A DNA stretch of 64,000 nucleotides from assembly GCF_030272615.1 (NCBI RefSeq), contig NC_081406.1, positions 111,507,783 to 111,571,782 on the forward strand, read 5' to 3'. The notes beneath the pieces were generated by a model that was not told the origin of the DNA, did not search any database, and worked only from the letters and a program-made list of their open reading frames with translations. Origin of the DNA: Cryptomeria japonica. Taxonomy: Eukaryota > Streptophyta > Pinopsida > Cupressales > Cupressaceae. The first letter of the stretch is position 1. Each line of letters opens with the position of its first letter. Of the stretch, positions 31,942-44,918 are shown piece after piece. Made by a program: the position numbers and the translations under genes.

Positions 31942-34900
31942 CTAACAGTAATCCTCAGAGAGATGCTCCCAACCTTCAACTTTCCAATCACTATGATGTT
32001 CTGAGGCCCACTTGGCCAAACAATCAACTGCTCTATTCCATTCTCTAGGGATGTGGATGAAAGACACTTGCTCCATTAAAGAGCTAATTTGGAGAATCTG
32101 CTGGACAATCCCTACCAACTGCCACTGAATCCCACTCACCTTCTGCTTAGTCAACATGTTAACAACAATTTGTGAATCTAATTCACAAATCACCTTCCTT
32201 CATCCCAACACCCAAGCCCGCTCTAGTGCATAGAGAATCACAAATCCCTCCATAAAATTATTAGACTGCCACCCTTTATGCACTGAAAAGAGGAAAACTA
32301 CCTCCCCCTACTATTCCTGCCAACACCACCTATTCCAGCAGGGCCTGGGTTACCCCTAGATGAGCCATCAGTGTTAATCTTGATAAACTCATCCTAAGGG
32401 GGTATCCACCTTCCCACCCTATTCACCTTCTTCATATCCCATCTACCTCTCCTAACACAAGTAGAAGTGGGAGACAACTCCTGCAGGCCAAGCCTACTCA
32501 CAATATCTGCCTCATCTCTACCCGGTGGAAAATTCATCTCACATTTAGCTTCCACTATCTCTTGGATCATAGCAATGATCCTATTCCAAACTTGCTGAAC
32601 AAACAATCTGACCTCACGAAAGATCCTCCTTTTCCTCTTGAGCCAGATCTACCATAGAATGAATATGGGCCCAATATACCAGACAGTCTGGAAGAAGGAG
32701 GATAGGATAGGAGGTCTGCCCAAACTGCTCCAGAACTCCACGAGAGAATCCGCATGGACACAAGGATGCTTCCACAGCCCCCACCAATAGTGCCAAATAA
32801 GCATAGAGAAGGTGTATCTGAAGAACAGGTGTGAGGAGTCTTCCTCCTCGTTACCACACAAAACATAGATAGAAGGCCCCAAGAATCCCCTCTTGCGGAT
32901 ATTGTCCCAAGTAAGACATCTATTCAAAGCCAAAGTCCAAGAAAAGCTGTTACACTTCGGCCAAGAAACATTATTCCACACCTGTTTCCACCAGTTCATC
33001 TCTCTTCCCTCAAGTCTTCGGTTCAACGATTCCCGGTATCCACTAGCCACAAAAAAAACACCCTTAGGATTTGGAGACCAAGCAAGCCCATCCCTACCCT
33101 TGAGGGAGCTATAGTGTCTACTTGCCAAAATGCCATGCAACTCAACACACTCTTCCTCCATCCCAACAACCGACCACTCATTAGGAGCCTTCCACCACTC
33201 CAAATCTAGCTGACCACACCTATAAAAAGCCTTGAAGTCAATCACCCTTGACCATCCCACCTCCAAAAACCTCTGACACAGATTCCCAAGGTTAGGAAAC
33301 TGATCAAGGATGGGAGGGCATCCATCCCAAGAGTCATTCCAAAAAAGGACCTCTTCCCCTCTTCTGCAAATCCAAAAAAGTCCAGCCTTAATGAGAGAAG
33401 CCCCCTTCTTGAGAGTATACCAGATTGATGAGCCCTTTCCCTCAAGAAAATATCTAGGGATTTCCTCCATCGAGATCCTCTGCCTATATTTGTTGGCCAA
33501 AATCCTAGGCTAGCCTCGATCCTGCTCAGCACACCACCTATAGTACAATTTAGTTGCAAGAGCTTCCCTAAATAGAATAGACTGCCTTAAACCAAGCCCC
33601 CTAACTGCTTCGGGCTACACACCAAGTCCAAATTAACAAGACTCCATTTGGAAGAGGAGAGATTACCCTCCCATAAGAATTGCCTAGCCAGAGAATCCAA
33701 ACCCTTCAAGAACCACTTAGGAGCCACATGAAGCATACACCGATAGATTGAAAGAGCTTGAACCACAGATTGAATCAGTTGAACCCTCCCAACAAAGCAT
33801 AGCCATCTATGAGTCCAGTGATCAAACTTCATGTGAAATTTATCCAAGATACCTTGCCATGACTCTCTAGGAGGGTTGCCAGGAGAAATAGGAACACCCA
33901 AAGAAATCAAGGGCAGGGAGCCAACTTGGAATCTCAAGATAAGAGTAATCCTCCTTTGAATAGTTTCAGGAGTGTTGAAAAAGAGGATAGAAGATTTATC
34001 CTCATTGATCAACTGGCCTGAGGCCGCAAGATAAACATCCAGGACCTTACACAGATTAGAAGCTTCACTGATCCTAGCTAGCCCCATAAGGGTTGTGTCG
34101 TCCACAAACTACAAATGAGACTGCGGCTGCAAGTCATTACCCCATCTCCAACCCTGAATAATACCCAAACCCACATTATGCTTAATCAGCCTCCCCAGAC
34201 CCTCAGCTAGAAGAATGAATGGGAGAGGGGGTCCCCCTGGCGGAGACCCCTAGAAGCACCAAACAACACAGTATGGTCTCCATTGATAAGTACAGAGAAA
34301 GAAGTAGACGTAACACAACTCATAACCCACTGGATCCACTCATCAACAAAACCAAAAGCCTTGAAGATCTTCTGAAGGAAGGACCACCGAACTCTATCGT
34401 ACGCCTTAGCCATATCCAACTTGATAAACATAGTTTTTTCCTTGGAGGCTGCCATAAAATGAATGGTCTATGTAGCAATGACCACACCATCCAAATTTTG
34501 GCACCCTTCCACAAACCCACTCTGCTCCTTAGAAATAACCTTCCCCAGACACTTGTTCAATCTATCCACTATCAGCTTAGAGATGATCTTATAAATCACA
34601 TTGCAGAGAGAGATAGGGCAGAATTGGCCTAACCGGTCGACCCCATCACACTTGGGGATTAGAGAAATGAAAGTCACATTCAATGCCCGAAGCATCCTCT
34701 TATTCCTTTGGGACTCTTAGACTACTTCTAATAAATCCAGCTTGATAATATCCCAGAAGTCTTGAAATAATTCAACCGGGAACCCATCCGGTCCAGGAGC
34801 TTTTCCTTTCCTCATGTGAAAGACAATCCTCTCAAGTTATTCCAACAAAATAGGACACAAAAGCTACTCATTCATCTCCCCCATGACAAGAGTAGGAATG

Positions 34901-36186
34901 CAAGACAAAACCAAATTCTCCTCCACCGTTTCCCCCTGAGAGTCCTCCTTGAAGAGGGACTGGAAAAACTGAAGTGACTCCCTAGATATCTCCTGCAAGG
35001 ATAAGCATTGCTCACCTCTATCATTAACCAGAACAGGGATGGAATTTCCATATCTCCATGCTTTCACTGAGTTGAAGAAGAAAGCAATGTTCTTGTCCCC
35101 CTCCTTCAGCCAATCAATATGAGCTCTTTGCTTCCAGTATGTTTCTTCCCTAAGCTCCCATTCCTCTACCACCTTGACAACCCTAACTTCCTCCCTAAGA
35201 AAGTCCTCAAACAAGCCATGCTCTTTGATTACACTGGTGATCCCATTCAGCACATCTTGAGAAGCTTTCTTCTCATGAAAAATATTTTCAAAACCCTGTC
35301 AGTTCCACTACTTAAGCTGAAACTTAACAAACTGCAACTGCTTGGCAAAAGAGTACATGATAGTGCCAAAGGCCGGCCTCCCTTTCCTCCACCACTCTGC
35401 AACTAGAATCTACAAAGAAGGGTCTCGAAGCCACATAAGTTGGAATTTGAATGATGGTGAGTGGACAACCCAAGCCGAAGAAGACACCAGCTTGATGGGC
35501 CAGTGATCCGACCCTCTCCAGTCAAGAATCTCAGAATTTGTGGACCAACCCCCACTAATCCAAAAACTAGAAACCAGAAAATGATCCAGCCTCTTTGCAA
35601 TCTAGTGCTCTCCCACCCTCCTATTGTTCCAAGTGAACAAACCATTGCTAGGATTAATGTCAACTATCTGCAACAAGGATATACTATCCTAAAAAAGGAA
35701 AGAAGAAGGTTCCAACCACATAACACCCCCTTTCATTTCACTCAACTCTAGGATGGCATTGAAGTCTCCTGCCATAATCCAAGGATGAAAAGGGGCCAAC
35801 CTTCACATACAAGAAACATGAGACCACAAGTTTTTCTTACCCTGAAGATTAGTGGGAGCATAGATGTTCTAAAACAAGATGAATTCCCCAGTCTCAAGAC
35901 TAGATATCACCCTGGATAACGAGGATCTGGAGGCAACCTACTAGACAGGGCGAAACCTTAAATGGTTCCAAAGATAGACCACCCCTCCTGAGGAACCAGC
36001 TACCCCAACACACTGACACTCGCCTCGCCCCCACAACTTTGGCACTAGACCCATCATACTCTCTACTAAAAGTTTAGTTTCTTTCAAGAATAGGACATCA
36101 CGTGAATGATTCCTAATCAAATCCCAAACAACTTTTTGTCTAGGGCCACTATTCAAGCCCCTTACATTCCATGAAAGCACAATCAT
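31942..36186 (-). pseudogene. LINE B ORF2: endonuclease, RT, zf-RVT and RNase H
   Basis: The ATG at 36186 opens the endonuclease (MIVLSWNVRGLN; later FTWNNRR near 35640). A linker with HIDWLKEGDKNIAFFF lies at about 35130. RT motifs run from 34695 to 33587: FISLIPKCDGVDRLGQFCPI, IKLDMAKAYDRVRW, GLRQGDPLS, and the catalytic FVDDTTLMG at about 34100, directly preceded by TAG where Gln is usual. The connection, YLG/GVPIS and FVGRVQLIQSVVQ parts follow. The zf-RVT domain lies in 33500-32649 (SWPKCNSFSWTLALNRCLTW, then LCGNEEEDSSHLFF). The RNase H C-terminus is at 32193-31942 (FIHIPREWNRAVDCLAKWAS). At least six stops or shifts. The reaction would be target-primed reverse transcription. Confidence 0.9.
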
Positions 36187-37514
36187 TTTGGAGGATTGGA
36201 AAAGTGCGAATCCAAAGTCTTTACTGACCTTGACTCAACCAAATTCTCCTCCATCAACTTGATCTTATCCATATCCATCTTTCTACCAACCTTTGAGCTC
36301 TTCTCTGAAGCACTTTTCTTAATATCTTTCTGGTGTAGACCCAGGTGAATGGAGGACTTATTACTTTTAACCCCAACTAGTTCCAATTTCAAAGCTATCA
36401 GAGAGTCCTCCCCATCAACCAAATTCACCTAAAAACCAGGATCCAACCTCAACTGTACCCCTACTGGCTGGTCCATCTCCATTGCTAGCTTCCAACCACT
36501 AGCAGGGCCTCCTCAATTACACTTTCCGAAATCCCTCCTGATGCCGCTTGATCCAAAGGGGTTAACCCCGGGTTTACTTCCTGATGGATAAGGTCATCCA
36601 AGATCTCAAATCTATTAAAGGTATCCTCTTCCCATCTCTCTTGTAAAGGCCTCTTTTATCCTCTATTCCTATTCTTTGTCTTAACTGAGACAAAACCATC
36701 AGCACCCTCAACCTCGACCGACATGGCAACTTTCCCTTTCTTAGTCCTAACTATGCTCGGATCAGACTGCTGAGGTTGTCGCACCACCCGTTTGTATCTA
36801 GGGCACTTGTGCTGTAAATGACCATACTCATGACACAGCTGACATCGAAATGGTAAAGTCTCATAATCTAATTGTTGAACCCAAGAATAAGAGCTTGCAC
36901 ACATATCTATAGCATCTGGCAAAGGTTTACTAAGATCAATTTCAACACAGATACACGCAAAGGTCATTACCTTTCTCCCCAGGGTTTGCATTGAGGATCC
37001 CATTGGCCTCCCAAGAAGAGTGATAAGGCATTCTTAGCACATCCTCACCACAACATTCCACTGGAAAACGTGGTAACCGAACCCACACTGGAACCCTATT
37101 TGGGAGCTCCTCTGAAGGATTAAACCCCGCATGCCAAGGCTTGATGAATAATCTCACTTGGTTGTAAAAATACGAGCCTCCTTCAGAGACCCTATTGCGA
37201 TCCTCCATGCAGTTGAAAGAAACCATGAAATAGTTATTTGCCAGCTGCATAATCTCCATTTCCCCTTCCGGTGCCCAAGTCCTCTGCGCCCAATTTTCCA
37301 AAAACTGCAAGGAAACCCTCATTCCCAAAAACTTGCAGTATAGTGAGTGATTTGAAAAATATTGAATGTCTTTAGCTATCATCTCCATAGGAATAATTAG
37401 CTTTGGCCTCTCACTGCATCTCTCCAGACAACCATTAATCTTCTCAATGCGAGAGCTGCCAACACTGCCAAACCCTGAATCTGAAGAGAAAAGATTATTG
37501 TTGAAAGTCTTCAT
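36183..37514 (-). pseudogene. LINE B ORF1 with zinc knuckle
   Basis: Probable start MKTFNNNLFSSDSGFGS at 37514. A DUF4283-like region follows (FLENWAQRTWAPEGEM, YFMVSFNCMEDRNRV, PVWVRLPRFPVECC), then after a frameshift near 36970 an LPFRCQLCHEYGHLQHKC segment with an intact CX2CX4HX4C knuckle. A further shift leads to a Lys/Ser-rich C-terminus (36428-36183). Its TGA overlaps the ORF2 start as ATGA. ORF1 proteins of this type bind RNA and act as chaperones in the retrotransposition complex. Confidence 0.85.
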
Positions 37515-37992
37515 ACTTTGAAGTGGGGGTTTTGAGCCCACCACAACACGAAAAATCCATGGCTGGAGCAACCTATGAGGCCTCACCACCAAACTCACCA
37601 TCAGGGTGCAAAAAATAAAATAAAATAAAATAAAACAAGAGGGCCAATGACCCACACCCCAAAGGGCCACTCATGGAGGCTCAGCACCCAAGGCATCTCC
37701 CCTCCTAAGCACCACCAAAGAGAGGGGCCCACTGAAACTCCCTGTCACACGGGATTGCCCTGGGCCGCAACAGGCCAGAACCCCACCCTCGCGCAACCTC
37801 CACCCCTCCCGGTGACCACACCCACACCCACCACCGAGCCCTGCCCAGCACCGTCTACCACTGCTTACCCCCGATACCCTGCACTTTCCTCCCTTGCATG
37901 AACCTGCACCTGTGCCTCCAGTGAGCTAAGGCCACGAAACCCTAGCTCGACCACTTGCGAGCCCCCACATGAATGCCATCCAATTACCCATC
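37515..37992 (-). promoter_or_regulatory. GC-rich 5' region of LINE B
   Basis: Strikingly C-rich on the plus strand (G-rich in the sense direction) between about 37640 and 37950, against an AT-rich background, with an (AAAAT)n microsatellite at 37608-37636 separating it from ORF1. This is the expected place for an internal LINE promoter. Confidence 0.6.
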
Positions 37993-38009
37993 GTGATAGT
38001 ATTGTGCTT

Positions 38010-38322
38010 GATCCTAACTATAAAATACCTTTAAGCACCTTCCCTTCATACAATTTACTTATGATATGTTTATTGATGAGAATATTTTAATACAAAAACC
38101 TTCCATTTCTAACATGCATAATGTGAAGGTATAACTCATTCTATTGTTGAATTTAATCACACCAATCTTCCTACATGTCATGATGATTTCACTATCCATG
38201 TGGCTTATGGTTATTCATCTTTTACATCTCACAATGAGCATGTCACCATTCTTACTTTTCTTGCATTAGTTATCCTATCAAATAATTTCACAACTTGGCA
38301 TACAAACATGGAATATAATCAC
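38010..38322. other. Short AT-rich flank, no gene seen
   Basis: Continuation of the sequence to the left of LINE B (31087-31777). Nothing identifiable. Confidence 0.5.
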
Positions 38323-41300
38323 GATTGGCATTGGGTTGTCATTGATATCAACTGGTATGGGATATCTAATGGTATGAGAGAAGTATGTACAACAGTGTCA
38401 AGGAGGAGTACATATTGAGATATCTTTGATATCACCTTGTGTTGCAGAACACCGGTAAGGTAAGGAAGATGACCTCGGGAGTCACCAGTACATGAGTTAG
38501 TGCCTGACTTGTGTGGATAAGATGGTAAGGTGATCAATACTGATACACTATATCATCGGTAAGGAAAGGATGTCAACTAGTAAGTGATGTGTTAAAATGG
38601 GGAATTCATATCAACCAAGTGAGTGGTCATCAACCTACAAAGGTCAGGATCGGTGTACAAGCAGGATGGATAAGGTGTTTGAGTGGTTGTTTGTGATGAA
38701 CAGGCAAAATGTTACCTGAATCACATCAACACCGGAAGAGAAGAATGAATAGGTCACTAGTATGCTGTGAGGTTGCAAAACAATAGGACTCCCACCGGAT
38801 GAAGATGTAGTCATCATGAGAAGCAATGATTGACAATGAATGTGCCATCATCGGATCACATGTGCCTGTTTGAAGATATGTTGTGCAAATAGGGAAGTCA
38901 CATGAGTACACTGCAGGATGCAGAAGACAAGGTGCCACTCCACTGGTAAATGGAACTTATCTCCTATCATGCATTGTGTGCATCATAGTTTTGTGAGATA
39001 AAGAAGTTGAGAGAATGGATTAAGTGCATGAGATCAAGGTTATCCACTGGACCAATAGAAAATGTATTTTGAGATGCTGGTATAGAAGAAGAGTGATGTG
39101 TTTGTCATCTTGACAAACCAATTGTGACATGGTTTGAGCTAAACAAGGAGAACACAAGGCTGAGCAGATGCAAATAGAGGAATGTGGTGTGATTGAAGAT
39201 GGTGTCTGGTGAAGGTTGATGACAGAGCGTCATCAAGAGTGTTTACTAGTATGTGTTAGATACTTGATCAGTCCCAAAGACACTGAGGTGGGGGGGGGGG
39301 TGAATTAGTGTCTAATTGGTAATTGAAATATTTAAACTTGTTTGCAACTTTATAACCCAAATTAATGTGCCGGTAAACACGCAATAAAGCAATAAAAAGA
39401 AATAAGAGAGACATCATCAATGCATACCATAACATAAGATATTTTGGTGAGGAAACCCGACAGGGGAAAAACCTCGGTGGGATTTGCGACCCACAATATT
39501 TACTCCTGGCCAATATGAATAAATATTACTGATACAATAGGGGCTTGCACATGTAGGAAGGCCAACAACCTAGAGCTCACTGCTCAATCACAAAAAGGAG
39601 TCACACTGACTACAAAATTGGATGATTAAATCCAATGACAATGTATTGCTCAAAATAGCATCTGCAACGCTAGATTCAGTACCGGTTTAATCTCTGTCAA
39701 ATACCTCTGCCATAAACCTTTCTTCACTTACATACCATACATACTTACAAAATAACCTACAAGATCTCATACATATATGAGTCTTTACAATACATCATGT
39801 CGCCTACAAATAATTAATTATATTACAATATAATTTGCATAAACAAAACTTTATCTTATGTCAGCTTGAGTGCTGGTATGATTCATTGCCGGTGTAAACT
39901 AGATGCCGGTGTGAATGAACTTTTTGTAGCTACCGATGCCGGCATGCGAAGTCTGTTGCCGGTATAATCAATAGAATCCTATAGAACCCTATTACCAATT
40001 GGTTGCTATCAATGACAACATCAACCATTCTCATCTGAGTGTGTAATGCCACAAATATGTAAGTCAATCAGTAATATGGGCAAGGTGTAGATAAAGAAGA
40101 TTCCTAATTTGATGAAGATGTACATAAGGCAGGTTAGAAAGAGTGTTGACTGACTCCACCAGAATAGAATCAAAGTGCAAGGTTGATGGCAGTTCAGGTT
40201 GAGGGTTTAACTTGCAGGGTTAGTAAACCAGCAGAGGAGAGAAACCGGTAGAGTGTTTGGTCGGTGATCCTATCTGAACCAACATGAAGAGCCAAGTTGG
40301 TAGATGGTTGACATGGATGCCACTTGGAGTCAAGGTGGTGAACCTGCATTTGGATAAAGATGGAATGTACACTGATAGGGTAGTTGCAGGGTTGGTCGAC
40401 ATTGATGGAAGATCCCACAAATCACGGGATGTGTTGCAGAGGTTTGCGGCTCAAGGTCTGGTGGACAACTACGAGCTAGCTAAGAGTGATTGAGAAGATC
40501 AAGATAGATGAAGGAAACAAAAAGACAAATCTTGGTGGTTGATCAAGAGATCACTCGATAGGGAAAAAAAAGATCGCCAAAGGTAGAAGGCATGATCAAG
40601 AAGGCATGTTGATGGAAAAGATGTACAAATGGATGTCAAAGAGATTAGATTGAGCAAGCTCTAAATGGATTTAGTTTTCCTCAAAGATGATGAGAAAACC
40701 CTAACCGTATAGATTTTGAATTGGCTTTTGGTGGGAAAACCAGTCTATAAATATGGAGGCCAAAGACAATGTTAGCTATTGCTGAAGATAAGAAATATAT
40801 TGTGCTATTGTGAAGTGATTAAGTGTTATTTTTGCATGTGAGAGAAAATGAGCCAAGTTCTCAAAGAGTATCTGAGAAAAGAGGGAGAGTGAAGAGAAGA
40901 ACCGGTAGTGGTTATACCGACAAAGCAAAAGTGGAGAGAGTTGTAGAGAAGGTAGATAGTGGATCGGTGGAGTTTAGCACTAGTAATGTGGAGAGTAGTG
41001 AGGAGGAGATCTTGCAGAGAAGAAGAGTAGAAGAGGTGTACTGGTAGGGCTTAGCGACAGAGAAGTAGTAGGTGAGAGCAACAAGAGATGCGAGTCGGTG
41101 TTGCAGAGAAGGTATCTCACTGATAGAGTAAGGTATATGAAATGGTTGCAAGATTCACTTGTAACAAGATAACTACTTTTGTATTTGAAGTTTACATTGT
41201 GATCATTGAGTTGTAGCTCGGTGCAGCAACTGTAGCTCCTTTGGGTTGTAGCCCATAAACAAGTTAGGGGTTGGTGCTCCTTGGGTTGGTGCCCTAAACA

Positions 41301-41569
41301 TTGTAACAATTTTCATTATGAGGCTGGATTGGAGCAGTAGACTCCAACATCATTGCTCATCGAGGTTTTTCCCATCTTGGGTTTTTTGCTAGTGTTATGT
41401 GACGCCTCTTGTGTGTGATTGCATTTGTGTTGGTCTCCCCAGTAACCAGTAAGTCTGCACTGATTTAGAACTATTAACCGGTATGATCACATAGGATAGC
41501 TAAAGGGAAAAGTTTGAGAACCACTGATTCACCCCCTCCCCCTCTTAGTGGTGCATTGTGTCTAACACA
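38323..41569 (+). mobile_element. Copia-type LTR (family B), forward, with a reversed LTR fragment inside
   Basis: Begins near GATTGGCATTGGGTTGTCATTG and ends CTTAGTGGTGCATTGTGTCTAACACA. The last part matches, in reverse, 61497-62806. It has a TATA box (TATAAATA, 40746-40753), a TTGGTGCTCCTTGGGTTGG repeat region near 41270, and the CCC/GGG box at 41366-41382. No primer site follows it, so it is a solo or stranded LTR. The left end is uncertain because no matching target duplication was found. Confidence 0.6.
39252..40027 (-). mobile_element. Reversed Copia-type LTR fragment
   Basis: On the minus strand it starts near TGGTTGATGTTGTCATTGATAG and ends at a poly-C run, CCTCAGTGTCTTTGGG and ATCTAACACA. 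It includes the CCC/GGG box (39446-39480). It interrupts the forward family-B LTR. Flanking duplications do not match convincingly, so the ends are approximate. Confidence 0.5.
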
Positions 41570-42009
41570 TTCTTAACTTAACAATACCTCCTTCAAAATA
41601 TCTTGTTGGGATTTGGTATGTTCCTAAAAAATACATAAATGAAATGTCTTACAGACAACCTAGTGCCCACAATTGTCTCATTCAATATCTCTTCCAATGA
41701 TTTAGCTTCACTATTGCTACCTGCTCAAAATAGAGGGAATATCTCCTTAACACTCCATGAGTTAACTACCTTCACATTTCATTAATGAATATTCCATTAT
41801 AAATTATGGCTAGGTATAAATAATTTAACATTATAGGGCGGGTCCAAATTGAATATTTGTAGGAAATCATTTTCTAGGTGTGATTCTAGTTAACTACACC
41901 AACCTCTCAAAATATAAGGTAACTAATAAAGAGTTTGACAATGCCATGTGAGTGATCTCTAGCTATATTAATTTTTAATCACTTTAGGCCCTAATTTATT
42001 TAAATCTAG

Positions 42010-42157
42010 TTATGATCTTGCAATGAAAATTTGTCGGCATGCTTATCTAGCCAATTCGAAGCTTTGGAGAAAATTTTGAACCAATTCATGCCCGAATGAA
42101 AACACTATAAATAGTAACCTTATGTAAATGCAAGGTTTAGATACCATTTTCCCAACA
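42010..42157 (-). repeat. 3' LTR remnant of the Copia element
   Basis: Starts, on the minus strand, TGTTGGGAAAATGGT and matches 59467-59587 plus 60663-60693 of the 5' LTR, including CTATTTATAG, a TATA box. Upstream on that strand TGTGGGAGAA is the purine tract. Homology is lost below 42010, so the LTR is truncated or replaced there; 41570-42009 holds nothing identifiable. Confidence 0.75.
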
Positions 42158-42211
42158 TTCTCCCACATTTCAAACACCTTGCAAGAGAAAAGGGAGTATA
42201 TACACAATAAA

Positions 42212-42500
42212 TTAATTGTTAGGGGTCATGAGGCCCATAGACTCCAAACACCATCTGAACTTCTTTGTGCTCACAACCTTAGTTAAAGAATCTACAACAT
42301 TCATCAAAGTATCTACCTTAACTAGCTTTAGCCTACCATCTTTGACCATAATCTCTGACAAAATGATACTGAACATCAATGTGCTTGGTCCCAGCATGAA
42401 ATGTCGGGTTCTTAGCTAGGCATATCACACTTTGATTGTCGCCATAAACTATCACCACACCTTGTTTTATTCCAATACCTGAACACAGTCTTTTAAGATA
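42212..42500 (-). pseudogene. Copia RNase H, C-terminal part
   Basis: Minus-strand peptides LKRLCSGIGIKQG, YGDNQSVICLAKNPTFHAGTK and HIDVQYHFVRD, then VKVDTLMNVVDSLTKVVSTKKFRWCLESMG, the typical Copia RNase H end. A frameshift separates VRDYG from the last part. It continues upstream at 44919 once the insertion and one copy of AATGG are removed (VEYMAATHACEEAI then YLKRLCS). Confidence 0.85.
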
Positions 42501-42505
42501 AATGG

Positions 42506-44913
42506 TGATGCAGTCAAGGTAGAGAGATCCAATGAAGGACAACCCATCCTTGTAGCCTAACACAAACACCATGGAAAATATACCGGTAATTGGTAACACA
42601 ATGCCAAAATAGTAGAAAGAACAACTAGTAACAACACATAATACCTGACCGATAAATAATATAAACAATTCTTATAAAAGATCAATGAATTATATATGCC
42701 ACATGCTAGATCACAATCCAGGATACAAACAATGCTTACAACACACATATAAGATCCACAAATCATCTACACATCAGATCTGTAAAGCTCTGATGCTAAT
42801 AGTAAACAAGATGAGAGGGGGGGGGTGAATCATACAAACTTAATCTTCAATATATTCAAAAAATTCAACCTCGGTAGCTTATACTTCAGAATACATAACC
42901 AAAACTGTAAAACATTCAAACTCATGAACAGATAACATCACAACACATATAACACCAAAGTTAACGTGGAAACCCAAATAGGGAAAAACCACTGTGGGAT
43001 TTCAGACCCACTAAGATATATACCCTTCTAGAGTATGCTTGGTTAAAAGAAAATCCTATTAAAGATTACAGACACATTGCTAGATGTGACCCGATTAAGG
43101 GATTTCCCTCAGACTTATTAGAGTCTTACACTTTGTTAGAAGTGACCTTGTCAAAGGATTTCAAACACTCATTTAGAATGTTACCTTGCTAGAGGGTTTA
43201 CAAATAAGACTGTTAGGTCCACTCAATTAAGAGATTTCTTGTCACTTACAAAATAAACAACAGTAATAAAATATATCTGCAACTTCACATCTGAAATGCT
43301 AAATCAGATTCTTATTTGCTAAAAAACAATCTTGTCATAAGACTTATCTAATCCCTTGATGGGCTTGCTGGGCTTCTTAATCCATTCTTCAATAAGATCT
43401 TCAAGCTTTTGAGCTCGGTAAACATTCCTGTAGCATCACTGTGCATACATTTGCCCGCATGTAGTGTTTATCAACAATTCCTTATTTATAAACAATTTCT
43501 AACCGCTTAATCTCCTTGATCACATTTCCCATGATCAATCTTAGCCATCAGATCATCAAACTTGACTAGGTTCAATGTATCCTTTGATCTGAAAATGTTT
43601 TACCTCGCCTTGGAACTTGCATTCCTTCCTAGGAACTTGTGCTAGGTTATTGAAGTTCAATCTGTGCTGTAGATCTTCCTCTTGATTTTCCATTGTCGTA
43701 GATCCTTAACAAACTTCTTGCGTAGCATACCAATCATTTATTCATCTCCAGCTCATCAGCATCCTTCATTAAACAATGTTTTTATCCATCCAATGCGATC
43801 TATTATAACTCGGTTGTTACTCAGTTAATACCAAACTTCGCTCGGTAGACATTCTGCCTTCGTTAACCGATATCGATAAACTTAGGGTTTACTGACTAGG
43901 TACCTTAGGGTTTACTGACTAGGTTCCTTTCTCGATGACATAATACAGTATGAAACTTATAATTAACAACATGTGTAGGATATCAAAACAATCAAAACAA
44001 CATGATCTCATCATTGTCTAACTCAGTAATAGTTGCCCATTGAATAACTTATATCTTCTCTTTATTATCACATTCTTTTTGTGTCACTTACCAACCTCTT
44101 AATACTCATCAAAACATACTTCTCAATATATGGCAACATCATACTGAATCAGAAAATCAATTTCTTGACATCAATGACAAAATAATATTATTAAGACAGT
44201 AATCATCCTTCTTCAGTTATATCAATAATCTCCAACAACCTTCTCAATATCCTTATTGAAATGCCAACAATTTTCTTTCTATTGTAATGCTAACAAGATT
44301 GACCTCTGGAAATAGTCTGTCAACCCTAATCTAGACCTCAGCCCTTCCGACTTCAGTCCTCCGGACTAGAATCTCGTCGGTTCTACATCTTCGCTCGATC
44401 TCTAAACTCCATTTTCCATATTATGTTTTATGTCCACTCAAATGATTCTCAAACTCCTATTTGTACCATCTGCAAATAATAATAACTTGATCAAGTCAGC
44501 CCAAAGACCAACCGGTTAATGAAATGTGTAAACAATAACAAGTCAACTCAAATCATTAAGAACAACTTCCAATGCATAAAACATCACACAGTCCTCCGAG
44601 AACATCGAAAAAGACACAAGAAACATAAATCAATGATCCACAAGTCATAGAGATCAACCACAACTTGATCACTCAACACACTGCTAGACTAACCAGTAAG
44701 AACATATCAACTAGGACAATACTGAAATCGATAACTCATCAGGATTAAATCCAAATGCCATGAAACTCGAACATGACAAAGACCATGAAATAAAGGGAAA
44801 TAAATCCCAATCCACAATTCTAAACTCTCAAAAAAGAAGAAATGCCACGATCTCCAACCAATTCCACTGCTAACTGCCCAACCGGTAAGAACTACACTAG
44901 TGCTTTTGCATCA
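42506..44913. mobile_element. LTR-derived insertion in Copia RNase H
   Basis: A 2408-bp insertion with a perfect 5-bp target duplication AATGG (42501-42505, 44914-44918) and 7-bp inverted termini TGATGCA...TGCATCA. Inside, on the minus strand, are an LTR-end-like poly-C run (42816-42826), the CCC/GGG box (42968-42991) and a degenerate primer-site word (GCTCTGATGCTAATAG, 42788-42803 on plus). No coding region. It looks like a deletion derivative of an LTR element; where its LTRs begin and end I cannot resolve. Confidence 0.72.
43881..43926. repeat. 23-bp tandem repeat, two copies
   Basis: CTTAGGGTTTACTGACTAGG plus three bases occurs twice back to back with one A/T difference. Confidence 0.9.
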
Positions 44914-44918
44914 AATGG

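Larger units (their letters stand above)
31778..37992 (-). mobile_element. LINE B, near full-length L1-type retrotransposon
   Basis: Flanked by a perfect 17-bp target duplication GTGATAGTATTGTGCTT (31761-31777 and 37993-38009). The T run 31778-31789 is its poly-A tail. On the minus strand it has a GC-rich 5' region, ORF1 with a DUF4283-like part and a zinc knuckle, and ORF2 with endonuclease, RT, zf-RVT and RNase H, in the canonical plant L1 order. It is 6.2 kb, the expected full length. Both ORFs carry several stops and frameshifts, so it is dead although structurally complete. Confidence 0.95.

Noticed and set aside
39252-40053. Complete solo LTR with target duplication
   Set aside because: Several end choices were tried (for example 39252 with 40027, 40033 or 40053) and none gives matching 5-bp flanks, so only a fragment is reported.
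40284-41047. Two plus-strand ORFs of 69 and 74 codons
   Set aside because: They lie in the family-B LTR around its TATA box and are not kept in the reversed copy.
42506-44913. DNA transposon interpretation of the TGATGCA-bounded insertion
   Set aside because: Internal LTR-end, CCC/GGG and primer-like words plus the 5-bp duplication fit an LTR derivative better, though the borders remain unresolved.
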